Virus record (IMG/VR): IMGVR_UViG_3300038455_000032
Location: 1-26,851 of that record
From: a virus
Strand: one strand, 5' to 3'
DNA: 26,851 nt
In this document: piece by piece, positions 16,001 to 23,208 of the stretch
How positions within the stretch are numbered: position 1 is the first letter of the stretch
Layout of the letters: the number at the start of each line of letters is the position of its first letter
Position numbers and translations under genes: made by a program
The notes under the pieces: model-generated
The model's database searches: none
What the model was told of the DNA's origin: nothing
Seen by the model: only the letters and a program-made list of their open reading frames with translations

Positions 16001-16157
16001 GACGGCCGCGCAAAACAGCCAGGCTATTCGCGTGCGAGTGCGGGAGCTCGAGGTTCCGTCCGACACATTCAACGAGGGCGTTGCGTGGACGAGCTTGATG
16101 CTAGAATATGGCGTCGAGACGGGCCGCGGTCGTTTCCCTGCGACCCAGAGGGCGTGA
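13020..16157 (+). CDS. Large tail nozzle/stopper-like protein, 1045 aa
   Basis: This is the largest gene of the window. I call it a nozzle or stopper protein of the P22 gp10 / T7 gp12 type, which plugs the portal-adaptor channel and forms the tail tip. The N-terminus has the typical opening (YVRRLVNARWNKEGQIAKRLGTT). Repeated strand-turn units through the body suggest a large beta-propeller. About residues 740-800 contain the characteristic stretch with GINSAYTTPVRVSTDDGCIE and GTFYQSERGIMLLDR. At 1045 residues it is about twice P22 gp10 (about 470) and larger than T7 gp12 (about 790), so it carries extra domains. It starts with a GTG overlapping the preceding stop. A combined nozzle and receptor-binding role is possible but not shown. 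Confidence 0.65.
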   Translation: MTLAPRRTSISLDGSLAQHVAPEVVRPPYVRRLVNARWNKEGQIAKRLGTTNIPNVRFDTGLAFTESKRLFTRESQLLHVDGHFIDSRVDPTASVWKRLDRVPEALLDRFPVHAEYSATGNLTNAYIAYAGSYLCVVYEDQTSHAITAIVIDADRDSVVKIQTLEGTGRYPRVIGLDGDFIAMWVSTSVDRLRVSKLTVSTLTWSAPANLLTDIQADETSWDTVPDDNGGAFFVVYVNDSGQLDVKRFNNSLSQTHAALNQRSGKSVLNVAIHEEGSRVYVALQNDTDNAIECIGYVSTDLTSGFAVQTIQALAGNPFGSITVGSRTATDAWIVWELAFSVATPPTNQSAIQWKTISSTGTVTATLHETRNCQLASRIFRIDSHSYVTINTAAASPEEYGLCLIELGNSYTASTDYRARPVARWADAELYDPFGFNHLSGIGYDGNLTFWSAFAMKDFEKPGTSRGVSIEYTRMRMGDPRGPGGGITRWQCIESHRGAMIPAGFPHAFDGERAFEAGFSWYPWVQHSSLIAGGSLPLNEEQEYLLCYVYTDAIGRVWRSTPSVSVVLTPTVGGTQTVRLAVPHYTVSSMHDVDVLDLSSKFKNPVGIEVYRRNNTTSANGPFIRILTVVGGGPQLSVQPCDPLSTDFLLITDTGLTDANQPELYTTGGVQEHEVPPPFAFMVAFDGRVLGADRRTVWPSQELVAREGVFWNSENSFRVDEDGDITAFSVQDFSCIVWKRNGIYYFQGSGPDDTGINSAYTTPVRVSTDDGCIEARSVALTPVGTFYQSERGIMLLDRQFNTDYIGAPVEDELAAFPEICAATVVTEESEVRFWCRGVDDAISDFRMLVYDYQRKRWCVRRYFFDGEFSYGGAITALVHRGDYIWARTSGKIFRETDAKFSDFDGATDLYVERDLETADLALDGFAGFQRIWYLTLTGKALYSDILEAPSIVVEVYTDHAAQDSTPIVTYTFLPPVIAAQSARFPLMQLRMGPLPTAAQNSQAIRVRVRELEVPSDTFNEGVAWTSLMLEYGVETGRGRFPATQRA

Positions 16158-16161
16158 ACCA

Positions 16162-17586
16162 ATGCCGTACGATGACAATGACGCCGGCCTACTCGAGACC
16201 GTGGGGCGCGCTGCCATCGGCAAGACGAATTGGCGCGTGGACCGGCCGAAGGATTTGCCGTACGGAAAGCGTCGCGAGGCCGACTATGCACTATCGGGAC
16301 AGACCCGCGGCTATCAGACTGAGCTCGGTACGGCAATTCAAGATCGAGCGCTCGGCAGGGCAGGTCCGAGCGTGGCTGAAAAGCAGATGCAGCAGGGTCT
16401 CGCCGGAGGCCGCGCTGCTATCGCTTCGAAGGTAGCCGGTGCGCGAGGTTTGAGCCGCGGCGCGGCGCAGCGCGCCGGCATTCGAGGCACGGCGGATCTG
16501 TCGGCGCAGACGAATCAGCAGACTGGTCTATTGCGCGCCCAAGAGACTATCGGGGCACAACAGCTCGCGCAGCAAAACTGGCAGGCGCAACGCCAGCAAG
16601 ACTTGCTCCAGCGCGGATATTCGATCGACGAAGCGAACGCGCTCATGAATGCGCAGCTGAAATCGGAAGACATTAATGCGCGTATCGCCGAAGGGAACGC
16701 GCAGCGTGCGCAGGGTCCAGCGATGGCCGGCATCGGTGCGATCGCTGGCCTCGCGGCCGGACTGTCTGACATTCGGGCCAAGGAGATTCTCTACTCGGAT
16801 TACTCAGAGAAGGAGATGTACTCCGATTTCAACGACAAGCAGCCGGCGCAGCCATCGGCGTTTAACGGAGACACGTACGCCAGCAAGAGCTTGATGCCGT
16901 ATAAACCGGATGCGCCATTGCCGGCGGGCACCGTTTTACAGCCGGCGACCACGACCCCGATCACGGATGCATCGCTCAAGGTGCAGCCCGCGACACCCGT
17001 GGAGGATCCGGCGCAGAAGAGTCGTCTGGAACAGGCTATCCAGGCAGGCGCCCAGACGGGAGCTCAGGCTGGAGGCGGCGGGCAAGGCGGAGGCGGAGGC
17101 GGAGGCGGTCTGCTCGCTGGACTGCAGCTAGGTTCGATGCTCAGCGACTTCGTGGCCAAGGAGATCGATCGCCGTGAATCATCGAAACGAAACCTCGATC
17201 CAATCGACCCGGTCACCTACCGATACAAGCCCGAGTCCTCTGCTCGAATGGCAGGCGAGGAAACTCAGCGCGCGAATCTCCGCGCTCAATTGTTCAGTGG
17301 AGCGCCGCTCTCGCAAACCGAAGCCGATACCGTCGGAGGGGCCGTGTACGCTGATAAGCGCCAGCCACGAGACGGAATCGTTGCCCAGCAACTTGCTCAG
17401 TCACCAGGCTACCGCGAAGCGGTTGTCGGAACACCGGCGGGCCTTGCGGTCCAGCGCGACCGCGCGCTATCGCAGGCTCTGCATGACTTGGCTGGGGTGA
17501 ATCAACGAGTCGATGCGCTCGAGGACGATCGCGCCGGTAAGCGTCGCGCTCGGCGCGAACCGATTCGCAAGTCGCTCGGTATGTAA
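16162..17586 (+). CDS. Virion protein with S74-like (intramolecular chaperone) C-terminal region, 474 aa
   Basis: The frame opens at 16108 inside the nozzle gene. ATG 16162, four bases after that gene's stop, is the natural start. Residues 1-200 are helical, rich in Gln/Ala (AQQLAQQNWQAQRQQ), like internal virion proteins. At 202-208 is SDIRAKE and at 328-334 SDFVAKE, each matching the Ser-Asp...Lys core of peptidase S74 domains. A Gly-rich linker (304-316) lies between them. The second copy continues with DPVTYRYKP (349-357), then GIVAQQLAQSPG and a closing helix ALHDLAGVNQRVDALE, in the order usual for S74-like ends. The domain normally trims itself after helping a fibre trimerise. Here it sits upstream of the ejection-type genes, so an internal core or ejection protein is an alternative. 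Confidence 0.6.
   Translation: MPYDDNDAGLLETVGRAAIGKTNWRVDRPKDLPYGKRREADYALSGQTRGYQTELGTAIQDRALGRAGPSVAEKQMQQGLAGGRAAIASKVAGARGLSRGAAQRAGIRGTADLSAQTNQQTGLLRAQETIGAQQLAQQNWQAQRQQDLLQRGYSIDEANALMNAQLKSEDINARIAEGNAQRAQGPAMAGIGAIAGLAAGLSDIRAKEILYSDYSEKEMYSDFNDKQPAQPSAFNGDTYASKSLMPYKPDAPLPAGTVLQPATTTPITDASLKVQPATPVEDPAQKSRLEQAIQAGAQTGAQAGGGGQGGGGGGGGLLAGLQLGSMLSDFVAKEIDRRESSKRNLDPIDPVTYRYKPESSARMAGEETQRANLRAQLFSGAPLSQTEADTVGGAVYADKRQPRDGIVAQQLAQSPGYREAVVGTPAGLAVQRDRALSQALHDLAGVNQRVDALEDDRAGKRRARREPIRKSLGM
17086..17109 (+). repeat. GGCGGA hexamer tandem repeat (poly-Gly linker)
   Basis: Four head-to-tail GGCGGA/T units encode Gly residues 309-316 between the two S74-like serine motifs. Copy-number change by slippage in units of six would keep the frame and alter the linker length. 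Confidence 0.6.
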
Positions 17587-17588
17587 TA

Positions 17589-19484
17589 ATGGTCACCTAC
17601 GCGCAGCGCCCGGACGGCTTGCTCGACGTCACGCTCGACGACGGCCGCGTGTTACCGATGGCACTCGACCCGGCGCAGCTCCCGGGTGCGACACCAGCGC
17701 AAGCGCGACAGGGCCTATACGCCAATGTTACCGCGCGGCCGCCGGCTACCAGGGTCGGAACGGAAGGGCTCGCCGGACCGATTCAGGCGAATCCCGTTGC
17801 CCCGGGCAACGTTCAGACATTCACGACACAGGTAAACCCGGCCGCGGCTGCGCTTGCGGGCGAACCGTCAACCGACCCCGCCGACGTCGCAAAGCGCGCA
17901 GAGGCAGCGCGCATCGAGGCCAATAAGCGGCAGGCGGAAAACCTCACGGCGGTCAATGCCGCGAACGTGGCGGCCGCCCAGAATCTCGCCGCTGAGTCGG
18001 CGGGTCCGACTAGGCTCGTGTCAGCTACGGCTCAGCCCGAAGCGGCTCCAGCGGCGACTGCCGCACCCGAGTCTGAAGTCGACCGGCTCACGAGGGCGTA
18101 TCTCGCGAGCCAGCTTCAGCCGCGCGGCGGCGGTCGCCCGAAGCCTGCTCAGGACGTGCGTTCGAGCTTCACCGTCGAGCGTGAGCTGACGGGGCAGGTT
18201 AGCCCGGAGACGGCGGAGGATCTCGCGGAAGCGCGCATCGATGCGCAGCTCATGAAGCAGAAGCAAACGGACGAGCAGCAAGCCGAGAAGGCCGGGCTCG
18301 CCAAGCTTGCCGCCGAGGAAGCGGTGCAAGCGCAGGACATGATCGAGCAGACGCAGATCCGCAAAGCCGGCATCGAGCGCGACGTCTCCGAGCGCATGAA
18401 GCGGATCGATGACTCGCTTGCGAAAGCCCGGGAGCTCGCGGACCGCGGGACTGCGCGCGATCGCGTGTTCGAGGACAAGGGATGGTTCGGTCGCATTGTC
18501 GCCGGCCTCGGGCTTGCCCTTGGTCGCTTCGCGACGGGAGCCGGCGGACCGAACTTCGCTCAGCAGGTTCTTGACGAGGAAGTTGCGAACGAAGCGCAGC
18601 GGCAGAAGGACTTGGTATCGATCGGTGAAGGCGAGGGGACTCAGCTCGATCGCATGCTCAAGGTCTGGGGCACGCCGGCTGAAGCTGAGGAGATGCTTCG
18701 CCTGCAACTCAAGGAGCACGCGCTACAGAAAGCGAAGGCTTGGGCGCTCCGCTCCGGCAGCGAGCAAGTGCAGACCAACTTCGATGCGTGGCTCGCTGAG
18801 GAAGCGCTGCGCCAGCAAGAGGCGCGTGCGGCGTTCGAGCAGAAGTCGGCGGGCAAAGTTGTCGAGCAGTGGAAGCACGTGCCCGCATCGAGCGGAGGCG
18901 GAAGCGGAGCACCAGACCCGTTGAAGGCCGTGAAGCGCGCCGCGGAGTTCAAGAAGGCGATGGCCGAAGTTGCCGGAACGGCACCTGACAAGGATGCCGA
19001 AAAGCGCGCGGCTGATCTAACTGAGCGCTATGTCGAGGGTCACGGCTACGCGCCGAGCGGCACGGAGGGAGCCAAGATTCGCGGCACGCTTTCACAGCTC
19101 GATGAGGCCGAATCAATTGTGACGCGCATGCAAGATGCCAGAAAAAAGCTCCGCGAAGGCGGTAATCCCATTGATCTACGCGCTGACCTCGAGACGATGA
19201 AGGGAAGTTTGCAAACCGTTTCGAAAAACGTCGACCAATTAGGCGCGCTCGATAAGGGTTCGATCGAAGTGTCGGACCGCACGATCGGAAAGCCTGAGGC
19301 GACTATCAGCGTTGGCCTGAGCCGTGCCGGGTTCGAAACGCCAGCGGATCGTAAGCTCGAAACGTACAAGGCGACGCTAGCCGAGAAACGACGAGCGCTG
19401 ACATCCAGCTTGAGCGCAGGTCCTGCTCCGCCCGGCTACAAGCCTGCCAAATCGGCCACTCCGTCAAGCTTCACACCGAAGTAA
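17589..19484 (+). CDS. Probable internal virion (ejection) protein, 631 aa
   Basis: No named family recognised. ATG 17589 follows the previous stop by two bases. The protein is mostly helical and very rich in Ala, Glu, Gln and Lys. A Pro/Ala-rich start (1-90) precedes long helices. Residues about 225-285 look like a coiled coil (KQKQTDEQQAEKAGLAKLAA) and about 298-325 contain a Gly-rich, potentially membrane-active segment (GWFGRIVAGLGLALGRFATG). More coiled-coil segments and a Pro/Ser-rich end follow. Composition and the place after nozzle genes match P22 gp7/gp20/gp16-type proteins that leave the virion with the DNA and build a channel through the envelope. This is inference from layout. 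Confidence 0.6.
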   Translation: MVTYAQRPDGLLDVTLDDGRVLPMALDPAQLPGATPAQARQGLYANVTARPPATRVGTEGLAGPIQANPVAPGNVQTFTTQVNPAAAALAGEPSTDPADVAKRAEAARIEANKRQAENLTAVNAANVAAAQNLAAESAGPTRLVSATAQPEAAPAATAAPESEVDRLTRAYLASQLQPRGGGRPKPAQDVRSSFTVERELTGQVSPETAEDLAEARIDAQLMKQKQTDEQQAEKAGLAKLAAEEAVQAQDMIEQTQIRKAGIERDVSERMKRIDDSLAKARELADRGTARDRVFEDKGWFGRIVAGLGLALGRFATGAGGPNFAQQVLDEEVANEAQRQKDLVSIGEGEGTQLDRMLKVWGTPAEAEEMLRLQLKEHALQKAKAWALRSGSEQVQTNFDAWLAEEALRQQEARAAFEQKSAGKVVEQWKHVPASSGGGSGAPDPLKAVKRAAEFKKAMAEVAGTAPDKDAEKRAADLTERYVEGHGYAPSGTEGAKIRGTLSQLDEAESIVTRMQDARKKLREGGNPIDLRADLETMKGSLQTVSKNVDQLGALDKGSIEVSDRTIGKPEATISVGLSRAGFETPADRKLETYKATLAEKRRALTSSLSAGPAPPGYKPAKSATPSSFTPK

Positions 19485-19488
19485 CTCG

Positions 19489-22041
19489 ATGCCTGTTCCA
19501 GCAATCCGGCAAGCTCAAGCCTACACGCCAGACGGGAAACCCATCGCTTCGGAAGGGCTTGGCGCTGCGATTCAGTCAGGACAGGCGAACTTCGATGCTG
19601 ACGCCCCGGTGCACGTCCGTGACCGGCTCGGTCGCGCAGGCACTGTCAAAGGCTCGGACGTCGCGCAGCTTCTTGCTAGTGGCGGAGCACTCGAAACGGA
19701 TGAGACGCTAGCGGCTGAAGCGGCGAAACAAGAGGCTCGGAGCAAGCGGGAGGAGACGGCGCTTCGGGCGCTCAACCCGGTGCAAGCGTGGATTGGTTAC
19801 AACGAGGCGCTTCACCGCGGCGCGACAATCGGTCTGAGCGATCTTCTTTTGACGAGTTCCCTCGGTGAGGACTACCGGAAGGAAGCGGCCACACGAGCGG
19901 CGAACCCAGTCACGATTCTGCCGGAGATAGCCGGAGCGGCTGGAGCGGCCATTGCGACAGAAGCCGTATCGGGCGGAGCGGCCACGCCGGGCCTCGCGGG
20001 CACGCTCGCTCGAGGCGGCTTGCTCCCGTGGCGCATCGCTGGCGGCGCAGCTCGAGCGGGTGAGACCGTATTAGGAGGCGCAGCGAATGCGCTCCGGGCA
20101 CCTGCGTGGGGAGTTCGTGCTGCCGAGGCTGTCGGAGAGGGGGTCGGGGCTGGAGCCGTTTACGGGGCGGGGGAAGAGGTTTCCCGGGCATCCCTGCAGA
20201 ACACGCCGCTAACGGCCGAGAAACTGATCGCGGCGGCCGGCCACGGGGCAATCACTGGCGGCGTCAGCACGGCTCTGCTCGGCACCGTGGCCAAGGTGAC
20301 CAACGCAATCGGTCGAGGCGCGCTCGCCGGGGTGAGTGAAACGGGAGACATCCCGGGAGCGGTCCGTCGGTTCGCCGACAAGAATGCCATCAAAGCGCTG
20401 ACACATGGTGACGCGAAGCGATTCATGAACGAAGCCGGCTCAGAGGAGCGGGCATTGCGGATTGGTCAGAAGATTCTCGACTCGGGCGCCGACCTAACCA
20501 ATCTGAAAAAAACCGCGAAGACATTAGAGGCTCGCGTTGCTGGCGCAGAGTCCGAGATGAAAGCTGTTGCGACCGCGCTCGACGGCGCAGGCATCCGCCC
20601 GGATGTGCGCGCGATGGCCGCAACGCTCCGAGAGCAAATCGACGCATTGAAAGCGGTCCCGCTCGGTGACTACCGCGCGCTAGCCGGCAAAGTCGAGCGT
20701 CAAGTTAAGCCTCTCTTGAAAGCAATCGACAAGGGCCAAGAGTACCGCTTCGGTGAGATGCTCGACCTGCGCACGAAGCTCGCAGCCGCAACCGAGAACG
20801 CCTTGCAGCGCAATAACCCGGCGGCGGTCGAGGCGCGCAAAACACTTGCGGTGTTTGATGATGCGCTTGGCAAAACGGTGGCATCGACTTCCGATGACAA
20901 CCTTGCGGCCAACTGGCAGCGCATGGCTAGTGACCGCGCAGACTTCGGACTCGCACTGAGCGCTGCTCGCGATGGGCTCGAGCGGGACGCGAAGCCTGGC
21001 TTCAAGCCGTCCGATTTGCTCGCTGGCGGAGCGGCCTTTCTGAACGCCATTACGACGGGCGGAGCGAGTCTCGTGGGGCTAGCAGAGGGCGCTATCACCG
21101 CCAAGGCGATGCAGCTCTTGAGAGAGAAGAGCCCCGGCACCGTAGCTCGCATCGCTGACCGTATTGCGAAGCTCGACCGGCGAAGTGAGGCGGTAGTTCA
21201 TGCGCTGATCGAGGGAAACCCGAAGCTCTTGCCTAAGAGCGCACACACGAAGGCACTTGGCGAATCCGTCAAGGAAACGCATCGCGTGGCTACCGGAAAA
21301 GCCATCGAAGGCGCTCACGCCGAAGCCCCCACGCCGCGACCCGCGCGAGCAGCCGTCGGGATTGCGGCTGAGGGGAAAGCGCCCGAGCTCAAGCGCGCCG
21401 ACCTAACGAAGGATTACCAGTCGGCGGTTTCCGAAGTCCTCGAGGCAACGAGTGGTCCGATGGCAGTGGAAACCATCAAGCGCATCGGGACGGCAACGGC
21501 ACCGATAGCAAATGATTTCCCCGAGCTTGCTACCGCAATCGCTCAGCGCATTCAGCAAAATAACATCTTTCTTCGGTCAAAGGTCCCCGCTGTGATCGGC
21601 TCAGACCTGAGCCTAACACCGGGCGCGGACCCGAAATACGTGCCGCCCGGCGAGGCTGAACGCTTCTTGCGCTACCGCGACGGAGCCGAGTCATTCGAAG
21701 GCACGATCCGCGATGTGGCATCCGGCGATCTGCCGATCGAAAAGCTCGAGGCGATGCGCGCGAACTTCCCGGAGGAGTACCGGTTAATCCAGGCGCGCAT
21801 CGCGACGGCCGCTGCGGATCGCGGCAAGCCGCTCCCGTTCAAGCAGCGCCTGCTGTTGTCAGTCGCATTCGATCTCCCGACCGACCCGACGTTGACCCCT
21901 GATGGCATCGCTGGTATTCAGGGACTGTTTGCGCAGTCGGCACAGGGAGCTCCGCAGGGCATGCCGCCCGCACAGCCCGTAAACCCCAAGGTCGCGCAGT
22001 CGCACGATCTGAGCAATCAGCGAAGCCTGAGAAGCCCGTAA
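19489..22041 (+). CDS. Probable large ejection/pore protein with glycine-rich hydrophobic segments, 850 aa
   Basis: It begins four bases after the previous gene. Residues 1-100 hold a repeat-like start (DADAPVHVRDRLGRAGTVKG). Three Gly/Ala-rich hydrophobic regions follow: about 143-191 (EIAGAAGAAIATEAVSGG), about 214-282 (GVGAGAVYGAGEEVS, LIAAAGHGAITGGVSTALLG) and about 510-547 (LLAGGAAFLNAITTGG). They have small-residue spacing typical of membrane-inserting helices. Between them (330-470) are charged helices. The pattern RGATIGLSD...NTPLTAEKL recalls, from memory and without certainty, proteins of G+C-rich deltaproteobacterial (Myxococcota-type) genomes. I infer a DNA-ejection channel component. 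No transglycosylase motif was seen. Confidence 0.6.
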   Translation: MPVPAIRQAQAYTPDGKPIASEGLGAAIQSGQANFDADAPVHVRDRLGRAGTVKGSDVAQLLASGGALETDETLAAEAAKQEARSKREETALRALNPVQAWIGYNEALHRGATIGLSDLLLTSSLGEDYRKEAATRAANPVTILPEIAGAAGAAIATEAVSGGAATPGLAGTLARGGLLPWRIAGGAARAGETVLGGAANALRAPAWGVRAAEAVGEGVGAGAVYGAGEEVSRASLQNTPLTAEKLIAAAGHGAITGGVSTALLGTVAKVTNAIGRGALAGVSETGDIPGAVRRFADKNAIKALTHGDAKRFMNEAGSEERALRIGQKILDSGADLTNLKKTAKTLEARVAGAESEMKAVATALDGAGIRPDVRAMAATLREQIDALKAVPLGDYRALAGKVERQVKPLLKAIDKGQEYRFGEMLDLRTKLAAATENALQRNNPAAVEARKTLAVFDDALGKTVASTSDDNLAANWQRMASDRADFGLALSAARDGLERDAKPGFKPSDLLAGGAAFLNAITTGGASLVGLAEGAITAKAMQLLREKSPGTVARIADRIAKLDRRSEAVVHALIEGNPKLLPKSAHTKALGESVKETHRVATGKAIEGAHAEAPTPRPARAAVGIAAEGKAPELKRADLTKDYQSAVSEVLEATSGPMAVETIKRIGTATAPIANDFPELATAIAQRIQQNNIFLRSKVPAVIGSDLSLTPGADPKYVPPGEAERFLRYRDGAESFEGTIRDVASGDLPIEKLEAMRANFPEEYRLIQARIATAAADRGKPLPFKQRLLLSVAFDLPTDPTLTPDGIAGIQGLFAQSAQGAPQGMPPAQPVNPKVAQSHDLSNQRSLRSP

Positions 22042-22054
22042 TGCAGGAGGCCCC

Positions 22055-22447
22055 ATGAGCGCAACAGATCGACGGCCACCGTACGGAACGAGCGCGAGCG
22101 ACAACGATTTCAACGCGCTGAAGTTCACCTGTGACTCAACGTCGAAGGTCCACGAGATCACGAAATACAACTGGTCTGGTAAGTATGTGACGATCGTGGC
22201 GGATGGCGATGCGTTCTATGCGTTTACGCGCAATCCGTCAGCGGCCGTCGATGAGGCGATCGCGGCTACAGATGCCGGGACGAATCTGCAAGTAGGCGGC
22301 CTGCTTGTCAGCAAGGTCAAGGAGGATATCAGGCTGCCGTACTTCTCGCAGGACGGCTCGCCACCGAAACTCTACTTCGTGCGCGCGTCTGTCGGTGCCT
22401 GCAACATCTACATCAACTTGTCCGACGAGCCTGACCGCTCGGCCTAG
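22055..22447 (+). CDS. Small virion protein of unknown family, 130 aa
   Basis: A strong GGAGG lies just before ATG 22055. The sequence is strand-rich (YVTIVADGDAFYAFTR, KLYFVRASVGACNIYINLS) with no signal peptide or membrane segment. It lies between ejection-type and receptor-binding-type genes, so it may be a small tail or spike-base protein. Confidence 0.6.
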   Translation: MSATDRRPPYGTSASDNDFNALKFTCDSTSKVHEITKYNWSGKYVTIVADGDAFYAFTRNPSAAVDEAIAATDAGTNLQVGGLLVSKVKEDIRLPYFSQDGSPPKLYFVRASVGACNIYINLSDEPDRSA

Positions 22448-22449
22448 AG

Positions 22450-23208
22450 ATGGGACTCATCCGACGTCCGGGGGAGCGATTTAACCGGCGGCGGATTCCG
22501 AGCGGTGACGGGGGCGCCATCGTGTCTCCGCTCACCATCATGGGCGCTGCCACCGTTGCATGGTGGCGCTCGGACCTTGGCGTAACGATTGGGACGGGAG
22601 TCTCCCAGTGGAGCGACCAGAGCGGCAACGGTTTCCACCTGACGCAGGGAACGGGCGGCGCGCAGCCCACCTTCGAGGCTTCGGGCGGCCCCAATTCGAC
22701 TCCCTCGATTCTGTTCGACGGCTCCGACGATCGACTGATCAATGCGGCTATCGACCGCGCGGCTCCAGCCACGACGCCCACGATTATCTGGATGGTTGTG
22801 AGTCAGGTTACGTGGACGAATGGCGACCGCGTATGCGGCTTTGGCGCTGTGGCCACGCACATGAGCCTGACGCAAAACCCAGTGACGCCGCAGTGGCGTA
22901 TGTTGAACACCGTGCTCGTCAACACGAACGGAGCTCTCACGATCGGCAACTGGGGGCGGGTCGAGGCTGGATTTCTTGGTACCACGGCAGACTACCTCAA
23001 GATCATCGCGACCAACGTTGCTGCTGGCACGAGCGCCGGCAACACCGATCCGGCAGCGGGCTTCAGTCTTGGTACCGATCCGGTGGGAGGCGTGCCTGGC
23101 AATTTCCGAATCAGCGAGCTCGCGATATTCAACGCTCAACCAAGCGCCGGTCAGACGACGGCTCTCGATGCGTACGTCACGGGCCGTTACGGATCAGGAT
23201 TGGTCTGA
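22450..23208 (+). CDS. LamG/concanavalin-like receptor-binding protein, 252 aa
   Basis: Residues 37-245 read as a LamG/concanavalin A-type beta-sandwich. WWRSDLGV and VSQWSDQSGNGFHLTQ give the usual first strands, PSILFDGSDDRL the central strand, and RISELAIFN with a closing TALDAYVTGRYG helix the end. These domains bind sugars and are frequent on phage tail spikes and fibres. The N-terminus is short and basic (MGLIRRPGERFNRRRIPSG) and resembles the region after the second start of the next gene. The ribosome binding site before ATG 22450 is weak. The stop overlaps the next ATG (TGATG). Confidence 0.72.
   Translation: MGLIRRPGERFNRRRIPSGDGGAIVSPLTIMGAATVAWWRSDLGVTIGTGVSQWSDQSGNGFHLTQGTGGAQPTFEASGGPNSTPSILFDGSDDRLINAAIDRAAPATTPTIIWMVVSQVTWTNGDRVCGFGAVATHMSLTQNPVTPQWRMLNTVLVNTNGALTIGNWGRVEAGFLGTTADYLKIIATNVAAGTSAGNTDPAAGFSLGTDPVGGVPGNFRISELAIFNAQPSAGQTTALDAYVTGRYGSGLV

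Noticed and set aside
22560-23207. Upstream extension of the esterase frame into the first LamG gene
   Set aside because: Trp/Arg-rich out-of-frame sequence; two well-placed starts exist at 23208 and 23259.
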